Source: Geobacter sp. OR-1 (GTDB lineage: Bacteria; Desulfobacterota; Desulfuromonadia; Geobacterales; DSM-12255). Taken from it: DNA of 64,000 nucleotides. The first letter of the stretch is position 1. Every line of letters begins with the position of its first letter. The stretch lies in the NCBI RefSeq assembly GCF_000813145.1, contig NZ_BAZF01000016.1:1-64000 (forward strand), given 5' to 3'. Both the position numbers and the translations under genes were made by a program. Below are positions 57,375 through 64,000 of this stretch, in pieces. The notes beneath the pieces were generated by a model. The model made no database searches and was not told the origin of the DNA. It worked only from the letters and a program-made list of their open reading frames with translations.

Positions 57375-57626
57375 GTCTGTGAGGCAGTGCGCCTGCAATG
57401 CGTAGCATCAGGAACTCGTTGTGTGTTAAATCTGGGGAGTGTCCCTAGTTTTTCCCTAGTTGTGGAAAGATAAGTACGTAAGGTAGCTGGGGGACCCCAG
57501 CATTCACACCACCTGTTGGCCCGGAGAGCGAAAAGGGGTCAGCCCTTGAATGTGGAAAACTATTACCACTAACTCCTCAACATTCTTTTTTCAATGGCAG
57601 ACCCCGAGATTGAATCAGGAGGGAAC

Positions 57627-57893
57627 ATGAAAATATTTCTTATCATAGCCATATCGTTAACCCTTTTTGCTCCGTCATACGCCGCTACTGATTGCGCCAA
57701 CCTTCCAACCGTGGAGCAATTCAAGAAAAGCAGTTCCAATATGGACACCAAGAAAATACAGCTATGCTTGAGCACTGCCGGTTTCTATGCTGGGAAAATT
57801 GACGGGTTAAAGGGGCCATTGACCATCAGCGCCTTGACAAAGTATCATGCAAAAAGAGCCGGAACTCCCAAAAAACCGGGGACTACCAAATAA
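57627..57893 (+). CDS. Small secreted peptidoglycan-binding-like protein
   Basis: The 88-residue protein has a signal peptide (1-19, PSYAAT). The mature part contains QLCLSTAGFYAGKIDGLKG and PLTISALTKYH, which resembles a single peptidoglycan-binding (PG_binding_1) repeat. A lysine-rich tail follows. AGGAGG precedes ATG 57627. Two cysteines may form a disulfide. Function beyond cell-wall association is not clear. Confidence 0.7.
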   Translation: MKIFLIIAISLTLFAPSYAATDCANLPTVEQFKKSSSNMDTKKIQLCLSTAGFYAGKIDGLKGPLTISALTKYHAKRAGTPKKPGTTK

Positions 57894-57996
57894 AGCCTGT
57901 GCGAACGCTTTACCTCACTCCTGTTGCCAGCGACGCACTTCTTTTCAGAACAGATCAATAATACGGACTGCTGGCCGCTTCGGAAATGAGGTCTCA

Positions 57997-58434
57997 ATGA
58001 AAAAACTCATGCCATCGGCAATCTTTGTCACCGCTTTTGCCATGCACCTGATATATCTACTCGTCTTCCGCGAGCCCGGCTGCGGGCCACCCCCTACCCT
58101 CTCAGGCTACTTCAGTAACGGAGACGTGTTTCTCGGCTTTTCCTACGCCCTTGGTGCGGCATTCTCGGTATGGTCGTTCATATTGTTCATGTCTTGTCGT
58201 TCCAAATCATCAGCGGCAGGAGCAGCGAGTGGAACAGTGTTGACCACAGGGCTCGCCGCCGCAGGCTGCTTTCTCACCGGCTGTTGCGGTTCGCCCATGT
58301 TTGCCGTTTACGCCGGTATCTTCGGCATTGGCACCTTCACCATTCCAAAATGGGTGGTCGCGCTGCTGACGGCATCCCTATGTGGAGCCTCCATCTGGTG
58401 GCAGAAAAAAAGCCGCATTGGCTGCGGTTGCTAG
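57997..58434 (+). CDS. Small integral membrane protein with CCGSP motif
   Basis: The 145-residue protein has four probable membrane helices (about 5-25, 45-68, 80-100, 108-130). Cysteine-rich elements are CGPPP, FLTGCCGSPM and a C-terminal CGC. Paired cysteines inside the membrane recall small metal-handling membrane proteins, but I cannot name a family. ATG 57997 follows GAGGTCTC; earlier in-frame codons lack a site. Confidence 0.65.
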   Translation: MKKLMPSAIFVTAFAMHLIYLLVFREPGCGPPPTLSGYFSNGDVFLGFSYALGAAFSVWSFILFMSCRSKSSAAGAASGTVLTTGLAAAGCFLTGCCGSPMFAVYAGIFGIGTFTIPKWVVALLTASLCGASIWWQKKSRIGCGC

Positions 58435-58471
58435 AAAGAGAAGGCAGAGCGCCGACGGCAAGGAGCTCAAG

Positions 58472-58561
58472 GTGTTGAACCAGGAATGGTCTACCTTATT
58501 GGCGGCACCGATCAACCTGCTGGAGAAGAACGCCGAGCTGATCAGCATAATCGAGGAGTGA
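58472..58561 (+). pseudogene. Possible C-terminal gene remnant
   Basis: An open frame encodes about 29 residues (NQEWSTLLAAPINLLEKNAE, then a short acidic end) with a protein-like, helical composition. It has no good start, is open upstream, and stops just before a terminator. It could be the tail of a deleted gene. Confidence 0.3.
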
Positions 58562-58593
58562 AAGACTCGCACGAAATTGCTCCATCAAGCCAC

Positions 58594-58633
58594 AACAAAA
58601 AGGGCACCCTGTTTCCGGAGTGCCCTTTTTGTT
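58594..58633. terminator. Bidirectional intrinsic terminator
   Basis: AACAAAAAGGGCAC and GTGCCCTTTTTGTT are perfect 14-base inverted arms around a 12-base loop. It separates the plus-strand small genes from the minus-strand mscS gene. Confidence 0.9.
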
Positions 58634-58652
58634 ACGAATCGAACCACCGACC

Positions 58653-59471
58653 CTATGCCGGGTTCTGCACAACCACCATCTGCGCGGGCATTGGCGACGG
58701 GAAGCCGGCAGCTGCCAATGCCTCGCGGATCGTCCGGTTGCCGTCGAAATAGACCTGCCAGTAGTTATCGTTATGGCAGAACGGGCGAACTGCCAGCACC
58801 GGCCCGACCAGGGTGAAATCTAAGATTTCCACCTCCACCGCCGGCTCCTTCAGCACGTTGGGAACCGCTGCCAGTTTCTCCCGCAGAAGTTGCATGGCTG
58901 CGACATGATCGGCGCTACCGGCAAGCTGGCACTTCAGCTCGACCCGCCGGAAATCGTTGGCTGTGAAATTCTGGATGGTGTCGCCGAAGATTTTGGCGTT
59001 CCCAACCAGCGTCATGACGTTGTCCGGCGTGTTGATGGTGGTGACAAAGAGCCCGATCTCCTTGACCGTGCCGGTCACACCGGCCACGGTCACGAAATCG
59101 CTCACCTTGAAGGGGTGCAGCACCACGAGGAAGATCCCGGCCGCCAGGTTGGATAGGAGTCCGCCCCAGGCGGCGCCGATGGCGATGCCAATGCCGGCAA
59201 CCAGTGCGGCGAAGGTAGTTGTCTGGATCCCGCAGTACCCCAGGATGGCGACAACGAGGATGATATTCAGCGTCACGGCGACGAAGTTGCCTATGTAGCG
59301 CATCAGGGTTGGATCGACCTTCTGTTTTTCCAGCACCGTGTGCAGCATCCGCCCCACCATGCCGATCAGCCAGCGGCCGACGACCCAGAACAGGATGACG
59401 GCAATTATCTTGGTCCCGAATTCCGTGGCATAATTGACAACAAGCTGCTGGTACTGTCCAAGGTTATCCAT
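58653..59471 (-). CDS. Small-conductance mechanosensitive channel, MscS family
   Basis: The 272-residue protein has three N-terminal membrane helices (about 18-110). The third is the pore-lining GIGIAIGAAWGGLLSNLAAG, followed by FKVSDFVTVAGVTGTV in the cytoplasmic beta domain. Length matches the MscS core. It releases solutes on hypo-osmotic shock. It follows the DUF4197 gene by 47 bases and is probably under the same riboswitch. Confidence 0.93.
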   Translation of the reverse strand: MDNLGQYQQLVVNYATEFGTKIIAVILFWVVGRWLIGMVGRMLHTVLEKQKVDPTLMRYIGNFVAVTLNIILVVAILGYCGIQTTTFAALVAGIGIAIGAAWGGLLSNLAAGIFLVVLHPFKVSDFVTVAGVTGTVKEIGLFVTTINTPDNVMTLVGNAKIFGDTIQNFTANDFRRVELKCQLAGSADHVAAMQLLREKLAAVPNVLKEPAVEVEILDFTLVGPVLAVRPFCHNDNYWQVYFDGNRTIREALAAAGFPSPMPAQMVVVQNPA

Positions 59472-59518
59472 ACGCTTCCTCCTTTTCTAGAATAAGTCGT
59501 TTACAGCAGCGCCCCTGT

Positions 59519-60250
59519 TCATTTGCCGAATACCTTGCGCAGAAGATCGGTGGTCCGGGCCGCGGGGTTTGTCCTGATCTTCTTCTCCTCCTCACCCACC
59601 TTTATGAACAGACCGTCCAGAGCCTTGTCGGTTACATAGGTATCGAGATCCAGGGATGGGATGCCTGCCAGGGATGTCAAGGGCGAGACATCGTACTTGC
59701 CGATCATCTCTTTGTAGGCACGGGCGGTTCCCACCTGGTCCATGCTCCTGGTTACCGTCGGTTTGAAGGCATCAAAGAGTTGCGACCGGGTCTTGTTCTC
59801 AAAGAACCTGGTTGCCGCCGTATCCCCACCGTTCAGGATTCCCTGGGCATCCTCCACGCTCATCTGCCGGATGGCATCACCGAAGAAGCTGGCCGCCTTG
59901 GGCGCCGCTTTTTCCGCGGCCCGGTTCATGCTTAGGACAACCTCGTCAACCTGTTGCTGGTAGCCGATGCGCCCCAGAATATCCGCTGCCTGCTGGATCT
60001 TGTCGGGAAGAAGGATCTTAATGAGCTGGTTGCCGAAGTAGCCGTCAGGCCTGGCAACCTCGGTAACGGCCCGCTCGGTGCCGGTGGCCAGTGCCTCCTT
60101 GAGCCCCTTGACAATAGTGCTGTTGTCGAGAGAATCCTGCTGTCGCAGTGACGGGAGAACTTCTCTTGATAGATCATCGAAAAAACCTGCCAGACAGGGA
60201 GCAGCAAAGAACAGGAGCAGGACCGACGCCAGACCGAGAGAGCGTTTCAT
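59519..60250 (-). CDS. DUF4197 secreted protein under a GEMM-like riboswitch
   Basis: The 243-residue protein has a signal peptide (1-21, PCLAG). The DUF4197 fold follows, with GYFGNQLIKILLPDKIQ, VEDAQGILNGGDTAATRFF and DKALDGLFIKVGEEEKKIR. ATG 60250 is preceded by GGAGG. The biochemical role of this family is unknown. Control by a cyclic-dinucleotide-type leader suggests envelope or surface-linked function. Confidence 0.85.
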   Translation of the reverse strand: MKRSLGLASVLLLFFAAPCLAGFFDDLSREVLPSLRQQDSLDNSTIVKGLKEALATGTERAVTEVARPDGYFGNQLIKILLPDKIQQAADILGRIGYQQQVDEVVLSMNRAAEKAAPKAASFFGDAIRQMSVEDAQGILNGGDTAATRFFENKTRSQLFDAFKPTVTRSMDQVGTARAYKEMIGKYDVSPLTSLAGIPSLDLDTYVTDKALDGLFIKVGEEEKKIRTNPAARTTDLLRKVFGK

Positions 60251-60283
60251 AGAAACCTCCATCCTCATAGAAATTTCGCAACG

Positions 60284-60338
60284 AAAAAGGCCGGACTGCT
60301 CGGTTCCTCCATACGGTGAAGGCTCCGGCAACCCGGCC
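60284..60338 (-). terminator. Expression-platform terminator of the GEMM-like riboswitch
   Basis: On the minus strand GGCCGG (60333-60338), which belongs to the aptamer 3' side, can instead pair with CCGGCC (60289-60294), followed by TTTTT. The two pairings are mutually exclusive, as in a ligand-controlled terminator. Confidence 0.65.
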
Positions 60339-60400
60339 GACTATAAGCTGTTTAGTCCCGTGGCGTTCCGTCCCCCGGTCACCCGGGGTTTGGCAGTATT
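60321..60400 (-). promoter_or_regulatory. GEMM-I-like cyclic-dinucleotide riboswitch aptamer
   Basis: On the minus strand GCCAAACC leads into a hairpin with a GTGA tetraloop (CCCCGG/CCGGGG). Then come GGGACGGAACGCCACGGG, ACTAAAC and GGCCGGGTTGCCG. The order AAACC - GNRA hairpin - GGGACG-AA-GCC - tetraloop receptor GGGTTGCC matches the GEMM class for c-di-GMP or cyclic AMP-GMP. Geobacter species use the latter variant widely, but I cannot decide the ligand. Confidence 0.72.
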
Positions 60401-60467
60401 ATTGTTACATATTAACAATACCGGCTAATTGCCAGCTGTCAATTATGCGATCAAGATACTGTTGCGG

Positions 60468-61937
60468 CTACCGCATCATCTCGAAGTGCCGGTCATCACA
60501 GGTTTCATCCGTGATTTCGATGAACTTGTTGCAGATCGTGGCGAGCATGTTCAGCACCCCCTGATAGCCGATCAGCGGCACGCGGTGGAGGTTCACCCGG
60601 TCGAAGATCGGGAAGCCGAACCGGAACAGCGGGATCTTGGCGTCCCGGGCCGCGAACTTGCCGTGGGTCTCGCCGATCATGGCGTCCACCGGGTCGGTCA
60701 TGACGAGGCTCCGCAGGTGCCAAAGGTCCTTGTTGATGTAGATCTTTCCTTCCTTGCCGTACATGGAGCCATCGAGAAGAGCCTGGATCTCTTTCTCCAG
60801 CTTCTTCGTCCCCTTGCTGCAGAGGATGTGATAAGGGACCGCCCCCATTTCCAGCAGGAATGAGACGTACCCCAGGAGATAGTCCGGGTCGCCGTAGACC
60901 GCGAACTTCTTGCCATGGATATACTGGTGAGCGTCGGTCATGAGGTCAACGGCGCGGCCGCGCTCGGCCTTCAGCGATTCGGGAACCGGCTTGCCGAACA
61001 GATCGGAGATCTTCATCAGGAACGCGTCGGTCTTGGCGATACCGAAGGGCATCGGCATGGAGACATGCTTGCCGGAGTAGGTATCCTTGAGCCAGGTGAA
61101 GGTCTTGGCAGTGGAATAGCTCCCCAGGGCAATGGTTGCCTTGCCGTTGATGGAATCGGCAGCGTCATCCAGCTTGGTGCCGCCGGGATAGATCCGGTAA
61201 TGACCATCCAGGGGAGAATCGAAGGTTTCGGAAATATCGGCCAGCAAGGTATAGGGAATGCCGAATTCCTTGAGAATACGCTTGTATTCGCGATAGTTGC
61301 CGGTATTGGCGTCGAAACCTGCGATCAGGTTCAACTTGCCGGTGCAACGCCCTTCCACCGCTTTACCTTCCGTCAGGGTCTGCAGGATGGAGAGCAGCAT
61401 GGCGTCATAGCCGTGAACATGGGAACCATTGAAGCTCGGAGTATTGGCATAGGGGAGCGGGAAATCCTGGGGCACGCACCCCTTGTTTTTGGCGTTCTTG
61501 ATAAAAGCGGTCAGGTCGTCGCCGATGATCTCCGGCATGCAGGAGGTGAAGATCGGCATCATCTTCGGTTTGTAGAGGGCATAGGCGTTTTCCAGCGCCT
61601 CGTGCAGGTTGTTCTGGCCGCCGAACACTGCACCGTCTTCGGTCATGGAGTCGGAGACTGCCGGTGCCGGTTCGCGGAAGTGGCGGTTCATGGTGGAGCG
61701 GTAGTAAGAGGCACACCCCTGTGAGCCATGCACAAAAGGGAGGCTCCCTTCGAAGCCGTGGGCGGCCAGCTCGGCACCCAGCGGCTGACAGGCGTGGGCC
61801 GGGTTGATGACCAGTGACGTCCGGGCAAAGTTCTTTTCCTTGTATTCTTCGGTGTTGATCCAGGCCGCAACCCGCTCAACCTCTTCCACAGGGGTCTCGG
61901 TCACGGGCTTGACTGCTAGTCCCAAGTTGTTAGCCAT
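60468..61937 (-). CDS. nifK: Nitrogenase MoFe protein beta subunit NifK
   Basis: NifK forms the alpha2-beta2 MoFe protein with NifD and shares the P-cluster. The 489-residue protein has INPAHACQPLGAELAAHGFE and FVHGSQGCASYYRSTMNRHF, which carry the P-cluster cysteines. FTSCMPEIIGDDL supplies a third. Length is slightly shorter than in Azotobacter, as usual outside that group. It follows nifD across a palindromic repeat. Confidence 0.97.
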   Translation of the reverse strand: MANNLGLAVKPVTETPVEEVERVAAWINTEEYKEKNFARTSLVINPAHACQPLGAELAAHGFEGSLPFVHGSQGCASYYRSTMNRHFREPAPAVSDSMTEDGAVFGGQNNLHEALENAYALYKPKMMPIFTSCMPEIIGDDLTAFIKNAKNKGCVPQDFPLPYANTPSFNGSHVHGYDAMLLSILQTLTEGKAVEGRCTGKLNLIAGFDANTGNYREYKRILKEFGIPYTLLADISETFDSPLDGHYRIYPGGTKLDDAADSINGKATIALGSYSTAKTFTWLKDTYSGKHVSMPMPFGIAKTDAFLMKISDLFGKPVPESLKAERGRAVDLMTDAHQYIHGKKFAVYGDPDYLLGYVSFLLEMGAVPYHILCSKGTKKLEKEIQALLDGSMYGKEGKIYINKDLWHLRSLVMTDPVDAMIGETHGKFAARDAKIPLFRFGFPIFDRVNLHRVPLIGYQGVLNMLATICNKFIEITDETCDDRHFEMMR

Positions 61938-61990
61938 GATATATCTCCTCTCCGGATACTCATCCGTATCACGGTAGATTTATGTTTTTC

Positions 61991-62039
61991 GTAGGGGCGA
62001 GGCATGCCTCGCCCAGTGCGCCCCATGGGTCGCCCCTAC
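61991..62039. repeat. GTAGGGGC...GCCCCTAC palindromic repeat (copy 3)
   Basis: GTAGGGGCGAGGCATGCCTC forms a self-complementary core (GGCGAGGCATGCCTCGCC) and the element ends GGTCGCCCCTAC. It sits between nifD and nifK in the transcript. Confidence 0.75.
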
Positions 62040-62051
62040 ATTCATTCCTCA

Positions 62052-63482
62052 TCAAAACGGGCTTTTCACCAGATTCCACGTCGGGGAATTTATCGCCATA
62101 TCCACATCCCGTGCAAACGTCGGAAACCCCAGGTAGCCATGATACGGTCCGGAGTAATCCCAGCTGTGCATCTGCCGGAAGGGAATCCCCATCTTCTGGA
62201 ACAGGTATTTTTCCTTGATCCCGCTGCCGATCAGGTCGGGCTTCAGGGTGTCGGCAAACTGTTCGAATTCGTACTCGGTGATGTCGTCATAGATGACGGT
62301 CGCTTCCGGCATTTCCGGTGAAGTTCGCTCGTAATCGTCGCCGTGGGCAAACTCGTAGCCGGAGCCGACCACTGCCATTCCCAGGTCTTCATAGGCGTTG
62401 ACCGTGTGCCTGGGGCGCAGCCCGCCGACGTAGAGCATGACCTTTTTGCCATCCAGGCGCGGCTTATACTCGTCGATCACCGCCTGCATGAGCGGGTCGT
62501 ACTTGGCAATGACCGCCTCCACTTTCTCCTTGATATTGTCGTCGAACAGTTCGGCCAGCTTGCGCAGACTGTTCCGGATCTTGGTCGGGCCGAAGAAGTT
62601 GAGTTCGATCCAGGGGATGCCGTACTTTTCTTCCATAACCTTGCACATATAGTTCATGGAACGGTAGCAGTGGATGACGTTGAGCTTCACCTGGTGGGTG
62701 GCGGCGATCTTGTCCATCTCGCCGTCGCCGGTCCAGACGGACTTGACATTGAAGCCGCACTCTTCCAAGAGCGGTTTCGTTGACCAGGCGTCGCCGCCGA
62801 TGTTGTACTCGCCGATAAGGGCGATGTCGTACGGCCCGATCGGCTCAGGGAACTCGCGGGTCTCGATGATGTAGTCGCGGATCGTGTCGTTACTGATATG
62901 ATGGCCGAGGGACTGGGACACACCGCGGAACCCCTCGCAGTTGCAGGGGATGATCGGAATGTCCAGTTCCTTGGCAGAGGCCTTGGCCACCGAGTTGATA
63001 TCGTCGCCGATCAGTCCCACCGGGCATTCGGAAAGGACCGAGATCCCCTTGGCGAGCGGAAAGAGATCCTTGGCTTCCTGGAGCAACGTCTTCAGCTTCT
63101 TGTCGCCGCCGTAGACGATATCCTTTTCCTGGAAGTCAGAGGTGAACTGCATGGCAAACTGATTCACCCCGTTGATCCCGGACATCAGGTTGCGCCGGGT
63201 ACCCCAGGAGTAATAGCCGCAGCCGACCGGGCCGTGAGATACGTGCACCATGTCGCGGATCGGCCCCCAGACCACCCCTTTGGCGCCGGCATAGGCGCAA
63301 CCACGGGCGCTCATCACACCGGGGATCGTCTTCCTGTTGGACTTGACGCAGGCCCCTTCACCTTCATTTGGAGCCAGGTGGGGAACGCGTTTTTTCTTGG
63401 CCTTGTCCGGATAGATTTCCAGGGCGTTGTCGATCATCTCCTGGGTCGATTCTTTGGTAATGCCGTCTATTTTCTTTGACAT
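62052..63482 (-). CDS. nifD: Nitrogenase MoFe protein alpha subunit NifD
   Basis: NifD carries the FeMo cofactor active site. The 476-residue protein has [15 protein letters not shown] and [18 protein letters not shown] for the P-cluster and substrate channel. [12 protein letters not shown] gives the third P-cluster Cys. The conserved cofactor-ligand Cys is probably in the [13 protein letters not shown] segment, and GGLRPRHTV and the C-terminal [16 protein letters not shown] with the cofactor-ligand His follow. It is a Mo-type NifD; no vnf or anf features are seen. The start has GGAGAG upstream. Confidence 0.97.
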   Translation of the reverse strand: MSKKIDGITKESTQEMIDNALEIYPDKAKKKRVPHLAPNEGEGACVKSNRKTIPGVMSARGCAYAGAKGVVWGPIRDMVHVSHGPVGCGYYSWGTRRNLMSGINGVNQFAMQFTSDFQEKDIVYGGDKKLKTLLQEAKDLFPLAKGISVLSECPVGLIGDDINSVAKASAKELDIPIIPCNCEGFRGVSQSLGHHISNDTIRDYIIETREFPEPIGPYDIALIGEYNIGGDAWSTKPLLEECGFNVKSVWTGDGEMDKIAATHQVKLNVIHCYRSMNYMCKVMEEKYGIPWIELNFFGPTKIRNSLRKLAELFDDNIKEKVEAVIAKYDPLMQAVIDEYKPRLDGKKVMLYVGGLRPRHTVNAYEDLGMAVVGSGYEFAHGDDYERTSPEMPEATVIYDDITEYEFEQFADTLKPDLIGSGIKEKYLFQKMGIPFRQMHSWDYSGPYHGYLGFPTFARDVDMAINSPTWNLVKSPF

Positions 63483-63495
63483 ATCTCTCTCCTGA

Positions 63496-63613
63496 GGAGT
63501 GTGGCTTTTCCGCCCTGGCTGCGTAAGTCTTCAGGACTCCTTGTGCGGCGTAGAGCTGCTACGCCTCCGCGCACTCCCTCGACAGCCTTGCCAGGACAAA
63601 AAATCCGCACTCC
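63496..63613. repeat. Large imperfect palindromic element in the nifH-nifD gap
   Basis: Outer arms GGAGTG...CTTTTCCGCCCTGGC and its near-complement GCCAGGACAAAAAATCCGCACTCC enclose an inner GGCGTAG-AGCTG-CTACGCC hairpin. The whole can fold as one long stem. Confidence 0.7.
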
Positions 63614-63636
63614 TTTATGTTTTTTAAAACCTTATG

Positions 63637-63745
63637 GCGAACGATTTTGCGGTCAGCCCGGTAGCTCCCGAGGTGAGCCGCCAGCGCTACCCCGCACAAG
63701 GACGAGCCGAAGGGCACTGCCGGGATGGCCCAAAGGCGTTCGTCA
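63637..63745. repeat. Second nested inverted repeat in the nifH-nifD gap
   Basis: Arms CGAACG (about 63637) and CGTTCG (about 63737) surround GGTAGC...GCTACC. It directly follows the nifH stop on the minus strand and could protect the nifH 3' end. Confidence 0.5.
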
Positions 63746-63746
63746 C

Positions 63747-64000
<254 letters not shown>

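Larger units (their letters stand above)
56966..57626. other. Gene-poor region with promoter, terminator and repeat remnants
   Basis: This 661-base stretch has no convincing protein gene. It holds the hairpin at 56971, a sigma-70-type promoter at 57245, a strong terminator at 57335, and segments such as GGGGAGTGTCCCTAG and AAAAGGGGTCAGCCC near 57432-57545 that resemble mobile-element-associated repeats. Confidence 0.5.

Noticed and set aside
57432-57545. Insertion-sequence remnant
   Set aside because: Only short repeat-like words are visible; there is no transposase fragment and no bounded inverted ends.

Overview
The window looks like chromosomal DNA of a nitrogen-fixing member of the Geobacter group (Desulfuromonadales/Geobacterales). 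The grounds are nifD, nifK and the end of nifH in the usual order, a fused nifE-nifN gene, a short nifB without a NifX domain, ferredoxin-fused EtfA, very dense signal transduction, a GEMM-class riboswitch, and nif leaders that carry terminators ahead of the ribosome binding site. No tRNA, rRNA, CRISPR array or intact insertion sequence was seen.

Layout. 1-3233 (minus): nifB, a GNAT acetyltransferase, etfB/fixA and ferredoxin-etfA/fixB as one operon. 3592-4975 (plus): two small unknown proteins coupled to draG. 4999-6919 (minus): nifX-like, nif ferredoxin, nifX-like and draT, convergent with draG. 7195-9585: hybrid histidine kinase. 9659-17076 (minus): a small protein, then kdpA, kdpB, kdpC, kdpD, with no kdpE. 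17386-24017 (plus): a chimeric response regulator/CheW ORF, a kinase/LuxR-regulator pair, a hybrid kinase and a chemoreceptor. 24105-26864 (minus): nifEN. 27222: SAP-domain protein. 27541-54287 (plus): a long run of closely packed sensor genes, two tandem TonB-dependent receptors, periplasmic binding proteins without permeases, a corrinoid methyl-transfer module, a soluble kinase, a receiver and a hybrid kinase. 54301-60250: MocR-type regulator, AhpD-like protein, several small genes, MscS channel and a DUF4197 protein behind a GEMM-like riboswitch. 60468-64000 (minus): nifK, nifD, 3' end of nifH.

How the genes work together. Nitrogenase structural genes, cofactor assembly genes (nifB, nifEN, nifX-like), electron supply (FixAB, ferredoxin) and post-translational control (DraT/DraG) are spread over at least five transcription units. 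Three of these (nifB, nifX, nifEN) share an arrangement of sigma-54-like promoter, then a conserved GCAAAG-type element, then an intrinsic terminator, then the ribosome binding site. This fits the antitermination control of nif genes reported in Geobacter sulfurreducens.

The most unusual region is 27.5-54.3 kb. Seven sensor proteins, one of them split by a frameshift, have no kinase or output domain but end in the same tail built around FVGRELRM. They sit with two TonB receptors, three periplasmic-binding modules and a corrinoid/UroD-methyltransferase/RACo/DUF1638 set, and are followed by a soluble kinase. I infer a multi-input sensory array tied to uptake and methyl transfer of an unidentified compound; none of that function is proven by sequence alone.
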